From Pseudomonas sp. RC10 (GTDB lineage: Bacteria; Pseudomonadota; Gammaproteobacteria; Pseudomonadales; Pseudomonadaceae), in assembly GCF_038397775.1 (NCBI RefSeq), contig NZ_CP151650.1, positions 5,785,001-5,849,000 of the forward strand: 64,000 nt of DNA, in the 5' to 3' direction. The translations under genes were made by a program, and so were the position numbers. Below are positions 36,361 through 45,546 of this stretch, in pieces (position 1 is the first letter of the stretch; each line of letters opens with the position of its first letter). The notes under the pieces were generated by a model, which saw nothing but the letters and a program-made list of their open reading frames with translations, did not search any database and was not told the origin of the DNA.

Positions 36361-38580
36361 TCAGAGCACTTTATCCAAGGTGATCGGAAACTCGCGCACG
36401 CGCTTGCCCGTTGCATGATAGATGGCATTGGCAATCGCGGACGCGACACCGACGATGCCAATTTCCCCAACGCCCTTGGACCCTAACTCGTTGACGATCT
36501 CGTCGTTCTCTTCAACGAACAGCACGTCGATTTCGCCAATGTCGGCGTTCACGGGGATGTGGTATTCCGCCAGGCTGTGATTCATGAACCGGCCCAGGGT
36601 GTGATCGGTCTGAGTCTCTTCTTGCATGGCCTGACTGATGCCCCACACCACGCCCCCCAGAATCTGGCTGCGTGCGGTTTTGGGATTGACCACCCTCCCC
36701 GCCGCCACCGCGCTGACGACGCGATTCACTCGGATGTTGCCCAAGTCTTCATCGACCAGCACCTCGACAAACACTGCCGAGTGCGTCGCTGTGGCGTAGC
36801 CATTGCGCTTCTCGTCGGGTTCGGCGTCGATCTGCACGTCCAGCGTCTCGTGGGACGACTCTCGGACGATGTCGGCGTAGGCAAATCGCTGATCCTGGAT
36901 GATCAGGTAGCCGTCGCCAAACGCGATGTCTTCCATGTCCACCACCGCGAATTGCGGATGGGCCATGCGCACAGCGTCCAGTAGTTTGGTGCGCACGCCA
37001 CGGCATGCCTGCTGTACCGCAGTGCCCACCGATGACACGGTGAACGAGCCGCCCTGCAACGGCGCGGTCGGCAACGAAGAGTCGCCCAGCACGAAAGTCA
37101 CGTCGTCATGCTTGACCCCGGCGGCTTCGGCGGCGATTTGCACCATGACGGTGTACGTCCCGGTGCCGATGTCGGTGGTGGCGCTGCTCACGGTCAACTT
37201 GCCGTTGGCGTCGATGCTGGCCTTGGCGCTGGCCTTCATCTGCATCGCCTCCCACACCCCGCCCGCCATGCCCCAGCCCACCAACTGCCGGCCGTTGCGC
37301 ATGCTGCGTGGTTCGGGATTGCGTCGATGCCAGCCGAAGCGCTCTGCGCCTTGCTCATAGCAGGCGATCAGTTCCTTGCTGGAATAGGGTTTGTCCTCGT
37401 TGCCATTGCGCTCGGCGAAATTAATCACGCGCAGTTGCACAGGGTCGATTCCGGCGGCGCAGGCCAGCTCGTCCATCGCGCATTCCAGCCCGACCATGCC
37501 CGAAGTCGCGCCCGGCGCCCGCATGTCCAGCGGGGTGTAGACGTCCAGCGGCGCGAGTTTGTAGGTCAGCTGCACGTTGTCGCACTGGTACAGCATGCCG
37601 CTCCACTCGACGACGTGTTCGGTGAAGTCCTCAAAGCGCGAGGTCTGGCCGATGACGTCGTGCCCCACTGCCACCAGCCGGCCTTCTTTGGTCGCACCGA
37701 GTCGCAGGTGCTGCAAGGTGTTGGGGCGGTAGCCAAAGGTGAACATCTGTTGGCGGGTCAGGGTTACGCGAACTGAACGCTTGAGCTGCAGGGCCGCCAT
37801 CACCGCCAAGGGCAGTTGGTATTGCGGACGCAAACCGGAGCCGAACGCACCGCCCACGAACGCGGCGAAAATGCGGATCTTCGACTTGTCCAGGTCGAAC
37901 ACCTTGTGCAGGTAGTCCTGACAATTCTGCGGGCCTTGGGTCTTGTCGTGGATGTGCAGGCTGCCGTCGGCTTGATAAAGCACGGTCGAGGCGTGAGGCT
38001 CCATCGGGTTGTGATGCTCGTTGGGCGTGCTGTAACGGGCGTCCATGGTGAACGCCGCACTGGCCAGCCCCGCGTCGAAATCCCCCCTTGGTTTCGGGGT
38101 TTCCGCCGGGGCCGTATGAGCGCTGCCTTGGGCGGCGAGCAGACTCGTCTGGTGAGCCTCGGTCTCGTACTCGATGCGGATCAGCGAACCGGCATGGCGC
38201 GCAATCTCCAGCGAGTCGGCCACGACCAGCGCCAACGGCTGACCGCTGTAGAGCACGCGATCGTTATAAAGAGGCCGAAATGGCGACCCCTCTGCCGAGT
38301 CGGCGTCTTCGTAATCCTTGTCGTAACTGGCGACGTGCGGGCGATTGAGGTGGTCGATGACGGCCACGACCCCCGGCACTTGCAGCGCCTGCGACGTGTC
38401 GATGTTGATCACGCGCCCTCGGGCGATGGTGCTGGAGACCACGCTCCCATGAAGCAGGCCCTTTTCCGGGTATTCACCCGCGTAACGCGCCTGGCCTGTC
38501 ACTTTCAGCACGCCATCGACTCTGTCCAGTGGCTGGCCCACGGGCGAGACGCGACCGGGTGGAAACATTTTGGCGTTCAT
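36361..38580 (-). CDS. aldehyde oxidase, molybdenum cofactor-binding subunit (PaoC/YagR-like)
   Basis: A 739-residue large subunit of a xanthine-oxidase-family enzyme, carrying molybdopterin cytosine dinucleotide and the active site. It has an N-terminal Ald_Xan_dh_C domain (PVGQPLDRVDGVLKVTGQAR) and the binding domain with GGAFGSGLRPQ. The catalytic base is the glutamate of KGVGEIGIVG near the C-terminus. The length is typical of the three-subunit PaoABC type. It is the last gene of a three-gene operon and its start overlaps the FAD-subunit stop by one base. Aldehydes are the likely substrates; N-heterocycles remain possible. Confidence 0.92.
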   Translation of the reverse strand: MNAKMFPPGRVSPVGQPLDRVDGVLKVTGQARYAGEYPEKGLLHGSVVSSTIARGRVINIDTSQALQVPGVVAVIDHLNRPHVASYDKDYEDADSAEGSPFRPLYNDRVLYSGQPLALVVADSLEIARHAGSLIRIEYETEAHQTSLLAAQGSAHTAPAETPKPRGDFDAGLASAAFTMDARYSTPNEHHNPMEPHASTVLYQADGSLHIHDKTQGPQNCQDYLHKVFDLDKSKIRIFAAFVGGAFGSGLRPQYQLPLAVMAALQLKRSVRVTLTRQQMFTFGYRPNTLQHLRLGATKEGRLVAVGHDVIGQTSRFEDFTEHVVEWSGMLYQCDNVQLTYKLAPLDVYTPLDMRAPGATSGMVGLECAMDELACAAGIDPVQLRVINFAERNGNEDKPYSSKELIACYEQGAERFGWHRRNPEPRSMRNGRQLVGWGMAGGVWEAMQMKASAKASIDANGKLTVSSATTDIGTGTYTVMVQIAAEAAGVKHDDVTFVLGDSSLPTAPLQGGSFTVSSVGTAVQQACRGVRTKLLDAVRMAHPQFAVVDMEDIAFGDGYLIIQDQRFAYADIVRESSHETLDVQIDAEPDEKRNGYATATHSAVFVEVLVDEDLGNIRVNRVVSAVAAGRVVNPKTARSQILGGVVWGISQAMQEETQTDHTLGRFMNHSLAEYHIPVNADIGEIDVLFVEENDEIVNELGSKGVGEIGIVGVASAIANAIYHATGKRVREFPITLDKVL

Positions 38581-39566
38581 CAGGCATTCCCTCCCACGGC
38601 GGCGTCGCTGAGCGCACGGACGATAGCGCGACGTGCCAGTTTGATTTTGAAGGCGTTGTGCTCAAGCGGCTGAGCGTCGCGCAGCATGGCGTCGGCGGCG
38701 GCCACGAAGTTTTCCCGTGAGACCGGTTGGCCGATCAGCGAGCGCTCGACCACCTTGTCACGCCACGGCTTGTGCGCCACGCCGCCCAAGGCCAATCGCA
38801 CGTCGCGAATGACGTCGCCGTCGAGTTCCAGCGCGGCGGCCACGGAGACCAGCGCGAACGCGTAGGACGCGCGATCACGGATTTTCAGGTAATGGCTGTG
38901 CTGCTCGAAACGCGCAGGAGGCAACTCGACCGCTGTGATCAGTTCATCGTCGGCCAATTGGTTGTCCCGTTCGGGGGAGTCGGCCGGCAGGCGATGAAAA
39001 TCCGCGAATTCAAGGGTGCGTTTCCCGGCTCGCCCTTCGACATGAACCACCGCTTCAAGCGCCGCAAGTGCCACGCACATGTCCGAGGGATGAGTCGCCA
39101 CGCAGTCGTCGCTGGCGCCCAGAATCGCGTGAATCCGGTTCAAGCCTTGTTTCGCCGGACAGCCAGAACCTGGCTCGCGCTTGTTGCAGGGCACCGTCGA
39201 ATCATAGAAGTAGTAGCAACGGGTGCGCTGTAACAGGTTGCCGCCGGTGCTGGCCATGTTGCGCAACTGAGGCGACGCACCCGCAAGTACGGCTTGCGAC
39301 AAGAGCGGATAGCGGATTTCGATCAACGGGTGCCAGGCCAGGTCGGCATTGCTGACCAGAGCGCCAATCATGACGCCGCCTTCGGGCGTCTCGCGGACAT
39401 CCTTCAGCGGCAGTCCCGTGATGTCGATCAAGTGTTCGGGGTGGGCGATATTTTCTTTCATCAAGTCCAGCAGATTGGTGCCGCCCGCGATGAAGCGGCT
39501 GGCGGGTCCCGCAAGGTTGATGGCTTGAGCCACATCGGCTGGTTTGCTGTAACTGAACGGGGTCAT
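38580..39566 (-). CDS. aldehyde oxidase, FAD subunit with extra Fe-S motif (PaoB/YagS-like)
   Basis: A 328-residue CO-dehydrogenase-flavoprotein-type subunit. The FAD motif is FIAGGTNLLDLMKENI, with MASTGGNLLQRTRC as the second flavin loop. Between them and the C-terminal domain lies a cysteine-rich insert (TRCYYFYDSTVPCNKREPGS, then GCPAKQG) like that which binds a [4Fe-4S] cluster in PaoB. This distinguishes the PaoABC type from ordinary three-subunit xanthine dehydrogenases. It overlaps the 2Fe-2S gene by 4 bp (ATGA). Confidence 0.92.
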   Translation of the reverse strand: MTPFSYSKPADVAQAINLAGPASRFIAGGTNLLDLMKENIAHPEHLIDITGLPLKDVRETPEGGVMIGALVSNADLAWHPLIEIRYPLLSQAVLAGASPQLRNMASTGGNLLQRTRCYYFYDSTVPCNKREPGSGCPAKQGLNRIHAILGASDDCVATHPSDMCVALAALEAVVHVEGRAGKRTLEFADFHRLPADSPERDNQLADDELITAVELPPARFEQHSHYLKIRDRASYAFALVSVAAALELDGDVIRDVRLALGGVAHKPWRDKVVERSLIGQPVSRENFVAAADAMLRDAQPLEHNAFKIKLARRAIVRALSDAAVGGNA

Positions 39567-40087
39567 GACTGGCGCCCTCCCTGACCGGGTGCGGCGTCGA
39601 GTTGAGGCAGCACCTCAACGACGGCCGCACGAATGTTGCTGTAGGCGCCGCAACGGCACAGATTGCCGCTCATCAGCTCTTTGATGTCGTCTTCGCTGTT
39701 TGCGCGCCCTTCGTTGGCCAGCCCTACGGCCGAGCAGATCTGGCCTGGCGTGCAGTAGCCGCACTGAAAGGCGTCATGTTTGATGAACGCCTGCTGCATC
39801 GGGTGCAGGGTGTCGCCTTCGGCCAACCCTTCGATGGTGGTCAGTTCCGCGCCGTCGCACATGATCGCCAGCGTCAGGCAAGCATTGATGCGCTTGCCGT
39901 CGCGCAACACGGTGCACGCCCCGCATTGGCCGTGGTCGCAGCCTTTTTTGGTGCCGACCAGATCGAGCTGTTCGCGCAGCAGGTCGAGCAACGTGGTCCA
40001 GGGGCGCACGTTCAATTGTCGGGGTTGGCCGTTGAGCGTCAGGGCAATGGAATGCTCTGCGAAGGCCTGTGGGTTCGTCGCACTCAT
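39563..40087 (-). CDS. aldehyde oxidase, 2Fe-2S subunit (PaoA/YagT-like)
   Basis: A 174-residue iron-sulfur subunit with a plant-ferredoxin-type [2Fe-2S] motif (KKGCDHGQCGACTV plus a later Cys) and the all-helical second cluster motif (CGYCTPGQ...LCRCGAYSNI). E. coli PaoA begins with a twin-arginine signal and is periplasmic. Here the N-terminus is MSATNPQAFAEHSIALTLNG, with no twin arginine or hydrophobic core, so the complex is predicted to be cytoplasmic. First gene of the operon. No PaoD-like cofactor-insertion chaperone gene lies next to it. Confidence 0.93.
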   Translation of the reverse strand: MSATNPQAFAEHSIALTLNGQPRQLNVRPWTTLLDLLREQLDLVGTKKGCDHGQCGACTVLRDGKRINACLTLAIMCDGAELTTIEGLAEGDTLHPMQQAFIKHDAFQCGYCTPGQICSAVGLANEGRANSEDDIKELMSGNLCRCGAYSNIRAAVVEVLPQLDAAPGQGGRQS

Positions 40088-40579
40088 GGGAAAGCCTCAC
40101 GGTTGATACGCATCAGCGCAGTGAATCTGCGTCTCTGGTTTACGACGTGTGGTGTTTCGCAATCGTTCAGGGAATGTGATGAGTGAGCGTCGGGGCGCTT
40201 GTAACTCCTGGGCTTGGGAACCCCGCGACACCTGTGGGAGCGAATTCATTCGCGAAATCGTCCAGACGGTAAAGACGTGTCGGCTGAACGGGCTTTCGTC
40301 GGAATGCCGCCCAGAATAAATTCGCTCCCACAGGGAATTGAGCATGTGCCGCGAGACGTTTTGAGCCTCAACGCCGCGGGCGAATAGAGGGGCAATCCTG
40401 ACAAATACCGTCCCCCGACGGGCTCCCGCCCCCATCCCGCAAAGCTGCTGGTATGATGCGCGGCTTTTTTGCGACTGGCAGATTTTGTGCAGTGAATTAA
40501 TACGAGCCGTTTCAACGGCTGTGCTTTGCTGTTACTAGTCGATTCATTAAAGGTGCATTGCGCCACCGGGGAGCCATAC
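40088..40579. other. 492 bp region between divergent aldehyde oxidase operon and purine permease
   Basis: It holds a REP-type pair (40,231-40,334) and a small hairpin AGCCGTTTCAACGGCT at 40,505-40,520 in the leader of the permease gene. I looked for a purine or preQ1 riboswitch and saw no match. Confidence 0.5.
40231..40334. repeat. REP-type inverted pair, GAATTCATTCGCGA class
   Basis: Left arm CCTGTGGGAGCGAATTCATT at 40,231; the right arm reads AATAAATTCGCTCCCACAGG, ending at 40,334. The spacer is slightly longer than in sister copies. Confidence 0.85.
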
Positions 40580-41872
40580 ATGCTGGAGCGGCTGTTTCAA
40601 CTCAAGGCACATGACACCAATGTGCGTACCGAAATTCTGGCCGGGGTCACGACGTTCCTCGCCATGGCCTACATCCTGTTCGTCAACCCGAGCATCCTCG
40701 GCGCGACCGGCATGGACAAGGGCGCCATCTTCGTGGCGACCTGCCTGGCGGCCGCCATCGGTTCCACGGCCATGGGCCTGATCGCCAACTACCCGATCGC
40801 GCTGGCACCGGGCATGGGCCTGAACGCCTTCTTCACCTACACCGTCGTCCTGCACATGGGCCACACCTGGCAAGTGGCGCTGGGGGCGGTGTTCATTTCG
40901 GCCGTGATGTTTTTCCTGCTGTCGATCTTTCGCATCCGCGAGTGGATCATCAACAGCATCCCGCTGCCGCTGCGCTCGGCCATTGCCGCCGGTATCGGCC
41001 TGTTCCTGGCGCTGATCGCCCTGCACAACGCCGACATCGTGGTCAGCAACCCGGCGACCATGGTCGGCCTGGGCGATCTGGCCAAACCTGCGCCCATCCT
41101 CGCCGCGCTCGGTTTTGCCCTGATCGTCGCCCTCGACGCCCTGAAAGTGCGCGGCGCGGTGCTGATCGGCATCCTGGCGGTCACCGTTATCTCCATCGTC
41201 CTTGGCTTTTCGCCGTTCGGTGGCGTGATGTCGATGCCGCCATCGCTGGCCCCGACGTTCCTGCAACTGGACATTCCGGGCGCGCTGAACATCGGTCTGG
41301 TGAGCGTGATCTTCTCGTTTCTCTTTGTTGATCTCTTTGATAATTCGGGCACCCTGATCGGCGTCGCCAAGCGCGCCGGCCTGATGGGCAAGGACGGTCA
41401 CATGCCGAAGATGGGCCGCGCCCTGATCGCCGACAGCACCGCCGCCATGGCCGGTTCGCTGCTGGGCACCTCGACCACCACCAGTTACATCGAGTCGGCA
41501 GCAGGCGTCAGTACCGGGGGCCGCACCGGTCTGACCGCCATCGTCGTCGCGGTGCTGTTCTTGCTGGCGCTGTTCTTCGCCCCGTTGGCGGGCAGCGTTC
41601 CGGCGTTTGCCACCGCTCCGGCGTTGCTGTTCGTTGCCGTGCTGATGACCTCGGGTCTGGCGGAAATCAACTGGGACGACATCACCGAAGCCGCCCCGGT
41701 GGTGCTGACCGCACTGGCGATGCCGTTCACCTATTCCATCGCCAACGGCATCGCCTTCGGTTTCATTTCCTGGACCGTGATCAAGCTGTTGTCGGGCCGG
41801 GGCCGTGAGCTGAATTCGGCCTTGGTCGTGCTGTCGATTCTGTTTGTGATCAAGTTGGGCTTTTATCCATGA
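40580..41872 (+). CDS. NCS2-family (AzgA-like) adenine/guanine/hypoxanthine permease
   Basis: A 430-residue permease with about 13 hydrophobic segments, of the AzgA-like branch of NCS2. The N-terminus [20 protein letters not shown] and the motifs [27 protein letters not shown] and [20 protein letters not shown] are diagnostic. It imports purine bases with protons or sodium. I start it at the ATG at 40,580 because the family N-terminus begins there and GGGGAG precedes it; the frame also opens at 40,526. It overlaps trmA by 4 bp (ATGA), a pairing I also recall from P. aeruginosa. Confidence 0.93.
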   Translation: MLERLFQLKAHDTNVRTEILAGVTTFLAMAYILFVNPSILGATGMDKGAIFVATCLAAAIGSTAMGLIANYPIALAPGMGLNAFFTYTVVLHMGHTWQVALGAVFISAVMFFLLSIFRIREWIINSIPLPLRSAIAAGIGLFLALIALHNADIVVSNPATMVGLGDLAKPAPILAALGFALIVALDALKVRGAVLIGILAVTVISIVLGFSPFGGVMSMPPSLAPTFLQLDIPGALNIGLVSVIFSFLFVDLFDNSGTLIGVAKRAGLMGKDGHMPKMGRALIADSTAAMAGSLLGTSTTTSYIESAAGVSTGGRTGLTAIVVAVLFLLALFFAPLAGSVPAFATAPALLFVAVLMTSGLAEINWDDITEAAPVVLTALAMPFTYSIANGIAFGFISWTVIKLLSGRGRELNSALVVLSILFVIKLGFYP

Positions 41873-42954
41873 GTGCTGCGTTCGACCCCGCCAACTACAC
41901 CCGACAGCTCGACGAAAAGGCCCAGCGCCTGCGCGAGTTGTTGCAGCCCTTCGATGCACCCGAGCCGCAGGTGTTCGACTCTCCGCGCGAGCATTACCGC
42001 TTGCGCGCCGAGTTCCGGCTGTGGCGCGACGAGGGCGTGCGTCACTACGCGATGTTTGCGCCGGGCGACAAATACACCCCGATCCTGATCAACGATTTCC
42101 CCATCGCCAGCCAGCAGATCAACGCGCTGATGCCGGTGCTACGGGACCGTTGGGAAGCCAGCAAGACGCTCAATCACAAGCTGTTCCAGGTGGATTTCCT
42201 GACCACGCTGGCGGGCGACGGCATGGTTACCCTGTGCTACCACCGCCCGCTGGATGAGGCCTGGCAGGTTGAAGCCGAGCAGTTGGCGGCGGACCTCAAC
42301 GTCAGCGTGATCGGGCGTTCCAAAGGCCAGCGCCTGGTGATCGGTCGTGATTACGTGACCGAGCAACTGGAAGTGGCCGGGCGTAAGTTCAGCTATCGCC
42401 AGCCCGAAGGCGCGTTCACTCAGCCCAACGGCACGGTGAATCAGAAAATGCTGGGCTGGGCGTACGACGCGCTGGGCGACCGGGACGATGACCTGCTGGA
42501 GCTGTACTGCGGCAACGGCAACTTCACCCTGCCGCTGGCAACCCGCGTGCGCAAAGTGTTGGCGACCGAAATCAGCAAGACGTCGGTCAACGCGGCACTG
42601 AGCAATCTGGCGGACAACGGTGTGGATAACGTGTCGCTGGTGCGTCTCTCGGCGGAAGAGCTGACCGAGGCGCTGAATGACGTGCGTCCGTTCCGCCGTC
42701 TGGCCGGTGTCGATCTGAAAAGCTACGACTTCGGCAGCGTGTTCGTCGACCCGCCCCGCGCCGGGATGGACCCGGACACCTGCGAGCTGACCCGGCGTTT
42801 CGAGCGCATTCTGTACATCTCCTGCAACCCCGAAACCCTGGCCGCCAACATCGCCCAACTGCACGACACCCACCGGGTCGAGCGTTGCGCGTTGTTCGAT
42901 CAGTTTCCGTATACCCACCATATGGAATCGGGTGTGTTGCTGGTTCGTCGGTAA
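41869..42954 (+). CDS. trmA: tRNA (uracil-5-)-methyltransferase
   Basis: A 361-residue SAM enzyme that makes m5U54 in the T-loop of tRNA. The N-terminal RNA-binding part ([18 protein letters not shown]) precedes the methyltransferase fold: SAM region [16 protein letters not shown], conserved VDPPRAGMD, and the catalytic cysteine in [12 protein letters not shown]. The length matches E. coli TrmA (366). The start overlaps the permease stop as ATGA, indicating translational coupling. Confidence 0.96.
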   Translation: MSAAFDPANYTRQLDEKAQRLRELLQPFDAPEPQVFDSPREHYRLRAEFRLWRDEGVRHYAMFAPGDKYTPILINDFPIASQQINALMPVLRDRWEASKTLNHKLFQVDFLTTLAGDGMVTLCYHRPLDEAWQVEAEQLAADLNVSVIGRSKGQRLVIGRDYVTEQLEVAGRKFSYRQPEGAFTQPNGTVNQKMLGWAYDALGDRDDDLLELYCGNGNFTLPLATRVRKVLATEISKTSVNAALSNLADNGVDNVSLVRLSAEELTEALNDVRPFRRLAGVDLKSYDFGSVFVDPPRAGMDPDTCELTRRFERILYISCNPETLAANIAQLHDTHRVERCALFDQFPYTHHMESGVLLVRR

Positions 42955-42970
42955 TCCTGATCGTTGCTTT

Positions 42971-42999
42971 GATCGTTCCCATGCTCCGCGTGGGAACGA
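42971..42999. repeat. short palindromic repeat of a second REP family
   Basis: ATCGTTCCCATGC and GCGTGGGAACGAT form an inverted repeat around a short centre. A partial copy (ATGCTCCGCGTGG) occurs near 33,930. Confidence 0.75.
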
Positions 43000-43143
43000 T
43001 TATCTGCGATGAGCCTTTCGCGACAGACCTCAAAACGCGCCTATTTCCTACCATCCATCATTAAATTTCTGACAGCAAGCGGCATATACCTCCTTGGCGG
43101 TGTATAACAGTCGGCCGTCTTTCGCTTCGATGGATGTCCTGCC

Positions 43144-44436
43144 TTGAGTTCCGATTCGTCCGCCTCACCTTCCGACGCCGTTTCTGGAAGTGCCCTTAAG
43201 CAGCCCGGCTTTTTTGCCTTCCTGACCGCCCGCCTTGCCGCCGTCTTCGCCATGCAAATTCAAGCCGTTGTCGTGGCCTGGCAAGTCTATGACATGACAC
43301 GCGATCCGATTTCGCTGGCGTATGTGGGACTGGCGCAGTTCATTCCGATGCTGTTGCTGCTGATGCCAGCCGGTGACCTGATCGACCGCTACGACCGCAA
43401 ACTGATCCTGACCATCAGTTGGACCGTGCAGGCCACGTGCAGCCTGATGCTGATGCTGTTTTCCGTTACCCACCACCAGGACACCCGCCTGATCTACGCG
43501 ACGCTGGCCCTGTTCGGTTGTGCCCGCGCGTTCACCGGTCCGGCGCTGCAAAGCCTGCTGCCGCAAGTCGTCCCTCGGGAAAAACTGGCGTCGGCGATTG
43601 CGACGAACAGCATGATCATGCGCATCGCGACCATCGCCGGGCCTTTGGTCGGCGGCGGTCTTTACGCGGCAGGCGGTGGCGGGCTGACCTACACCGTGTG
43701 CATGGCAAGCTTCATCGCAGGCGTGCTGTTGCTGATTCGCGTGCCGGTGCTGTACGCCGGTAAAAAGCAGATCCTTGAATCCACCGCCTGGAAACGCTTC
43801 ACCGCTGGCATCGCTTTCATTCGCTCCCGCCCGATCATTCTCGGCACCATTTCCCTCGACCTGTTCGCCGTGCTGCTCGGCGGCGTAGTGGCGTTGCTGC
43901 CGATCTACGCCCACGAAGTGTTGCACCTCGGTCCTCAAGGGCTGGGCGCTTTGCGCAGTGCGATGAGCCTGGGCGAAGTGACCACCGGCCTGTATCTGGC
44001 GGCGCGTCCGTTCGACCGCCACGTTGGTATGGTGATGTTCATCGCCGTGGCGGTGTTCGGCGTCGCTAATCTGGTGTTCGCCCTGTCGACGCTGTTCTGG
44101 CTCTCACTGATTGCGCTGATGTTCGCCGGTGCGGCGGACATGGTGAGCGTCTACATCCGTTCGACGCTGGTGCAGTTCTCCACGCCGGACGACATGCGCG
44201 GGCGGGTCAACGCCGTGAACATGCTGTTCATTGGTTCCTCCAACGAACTGGGCGAATTCCGTGCAGGCAGCAGCGCGTCACTGTTCGGCGCTGTGCCTGC
44301 CGCGATCCTCGGCGGGCTGTGCACCTTGGGCGTCGTGGGCACCTGGATGGTGGGTTTCAAAGCGCTGCGGCAGGTGAACCATTTCGCCGATGCATCGCCT
44401 GTGGAAGTGTCCGAGAAGCAGACCGCGCGGGTGTGA
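43144..44436 (+). CDS. MFS transporter, EntS/MFS_3-like
   Basis: A 430-residue major facilitator with 12 predicted helices, resembling the EntS/MFS_3 group of exporters (AMQIQAVVVAWQVYDMTRDP, PAGDLIDRYDRKLIL, ARAFTGPALQSLLPQVVPRE). Start is TTG at 43,144: no in-frame ATG occurs before the first helix, where an internal ATG would cut it. The substrate is unknown; a siderophore role cannot be claimed because no siderophore genes are near. It is convergent with the LysR gene at 44,496. Confidence 0.87.
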   Translation: MSSDSSASPSDAVSGSALKQPGFFAFLTARLAAVFAMQIQAVVVAWQVYDMTRDPISLAYVGLAQFIPMLLLLMPAGDLIDRYDRKLILTISWTVQATCSLMLMLFSVTHHQDTRLIYATLALFGCARAFTGPALQSLLPQVVPREKLASAIATNSMIMRIATIAGPLVGGGLYAAGGGGLTYTVCMASFIAGVLLLIRVPVLYAGKKQILESTAWKRFTAGIAFIRSRPIILGTISLDLFAVLLGGVVALLPIYAHEVLHLGPQGLGALRSAMSLGEVTTGLYLAARPFDRHVGMVMFIAVAVFGVANLVFALSTLFWLSLIALMFAGAADMVSVYIRSTLVQFSTPDDMRGRVNAVNMLFIGSSNELGEFRAGSSASLFGAVPAAILGGLCTLGVVGTWMVGFKALRQVNHFADASPVEVSEKQTARV

Positions 44437-44450
44437 TGACGCGCGTTTGC

Positions 44451-44492
44451 CTGTAGGAGCGCTTGACCGCGTGACGTCGGATCAAGCGCGAA
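44451..44492. repeat. REP remnant / hairpin between convergent genes
   Basis: CTGTAGGAGC is followed by the inverted pair GCGCTTGA and TCAAGCGC in the 59 bp between the MFS and LysR stops. It looks like a degenerate REP half that may act as a terminator for both genes. Confidence 0.5.
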
Positions 44493-44495
44493 AGG

Positions 44496-45434
44496 CTAAT
44501 CGACGGTTGCTGACCGCGTGCTGCCCGTCGGCGTCAGTCGGGCAGTCAGATAATCCAGCAGCGCCCGTACTTTCGGCAGATTTTCCCGGTTCCTGCGCCA
44601 GACCAGGTTCATCGGCATGCCCTCGGTCGCCAGGTCTGGCAAGACCTCCACCAATGCCCCCGAATCCAAATGACGTTGCACCAGCCAGGTAGGCAGCTGC
44701 GTAATTCCCAACCCCGCCAGCGCCGCCATCACCACCCCTTCCCCATCGCCCACCGCCACATGGGGGTGCATGATCCTGCGCTCCATGTCGCCGGACTGCC
44801 GCCCCTTGAAATACCACGGGCTGATCGTGCCCGCATGCATCGAATACCCCAGGCACCGATGCGCTTCAAGGTCGTGCTCGAACGCCGGAATGCCGAACTG
44901 GGCCAGGTATTCGGGGGACGCGCAGAACACCAGTCGCTGACTGCCAAAATAGCGATGTCCCACGCTGGACGCCCACGCGTCCGGCCCGCCGATGCGCACC
45001 ACGATGTCGATTTCTTCGTGCACGGGGTCGACGAAGCGGTCCGCGAACGAAATGTGCGGCATCAATCGCGGGTGCTGTTTGACGAAGTCCAGAATCAGCG
45101 GCAGGACGTGCAACCGCCCGTAGGCCGCGGGCAAATCGATGCGCACCTTGCCCTGAGGCTCATCCTGCTCGGAATGCAGCACCTGCTCGACTTCTTCGAG
45201 GTCCGAGAGCACGGCGGTGCAGGTCTGATAAAACGTCAGCCCCGCGTCCGTCAGCGAGAGGCGTCGCGTGGTGCGATTGAACAGCCGCGTCCCCAGTCGG
45301 TTTTCCAGCCTGCCGATGCTCTTGCTCACAGCAGAATTGCTGAGGTTGAGGCGTTCAGCGGCGGCGGTGAAGCTGCCCAGATCGGCGACGATGACAAACA
45401 CGTCGATACCTTTTAGGCGTTCGGAAGAAAACAT
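44496..45434 (-). CDS. LysR-family transcriptional regulator
   Basis: A 312-residue LysR protein of the CrgA/DmlR-like group. The HTH is in residues 1-65 (FVIVADLGSFTAAAERLNLS, NSAVSKSIGRLENRLGTRLF, RRLSLTDAGLTFYQTC), followed by the effector domain. It is divergent from the MFS exporter at 45,547 with a 112 bp gap, so that exporter is its likely target. The effector is unknown. Confidence 0.9.
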   Translation of the reverse strand: MFSSERLKGIDVFVIVADLGSFTAAAERLNLSNSAVSKSIGRLENRLGTRLFNRTTRRLSLTDAGLTFYQTCTAVLSDLEEVEQVLHSEQDEPQGKVRIDLPAAYGRLHVLPLILDFVKQHPRLMPHISFADRFVDPVHEEIDIVVRIGGPDAWASSVGHRYFGSQRLVFCASPEYLAQFGIPAFEHDLEAHRCLGYSMHAGTISPWYFKGRQSGDMERRIMHPHVAVGDGEGVVMAALAGLGITQLPTWLVQRHLDSGALVEVLPDLATEGMPMNLVWRRNRENLPKVRALLDYLTARLTPTGSTRSATVD

Positions 45435-45546
45435 CGGCGACCCTGCGATTAGTGAACCTGTTTCACATCATTTCAGAAAAAATGACCGGAATAGACCTTA
45501 AATTCTCCAATAGGCTAGCGCCATACCTTTTTTCTGGAGTTTTCCC

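Noticed and set aside
40400..40579. Possible purine riboswitch before the AzgA-like permease
   Set aside because: Only a 6 bp stem hairpin (40,505-40,520) was seen; no purine or preQ1 aptamer core was recognised.
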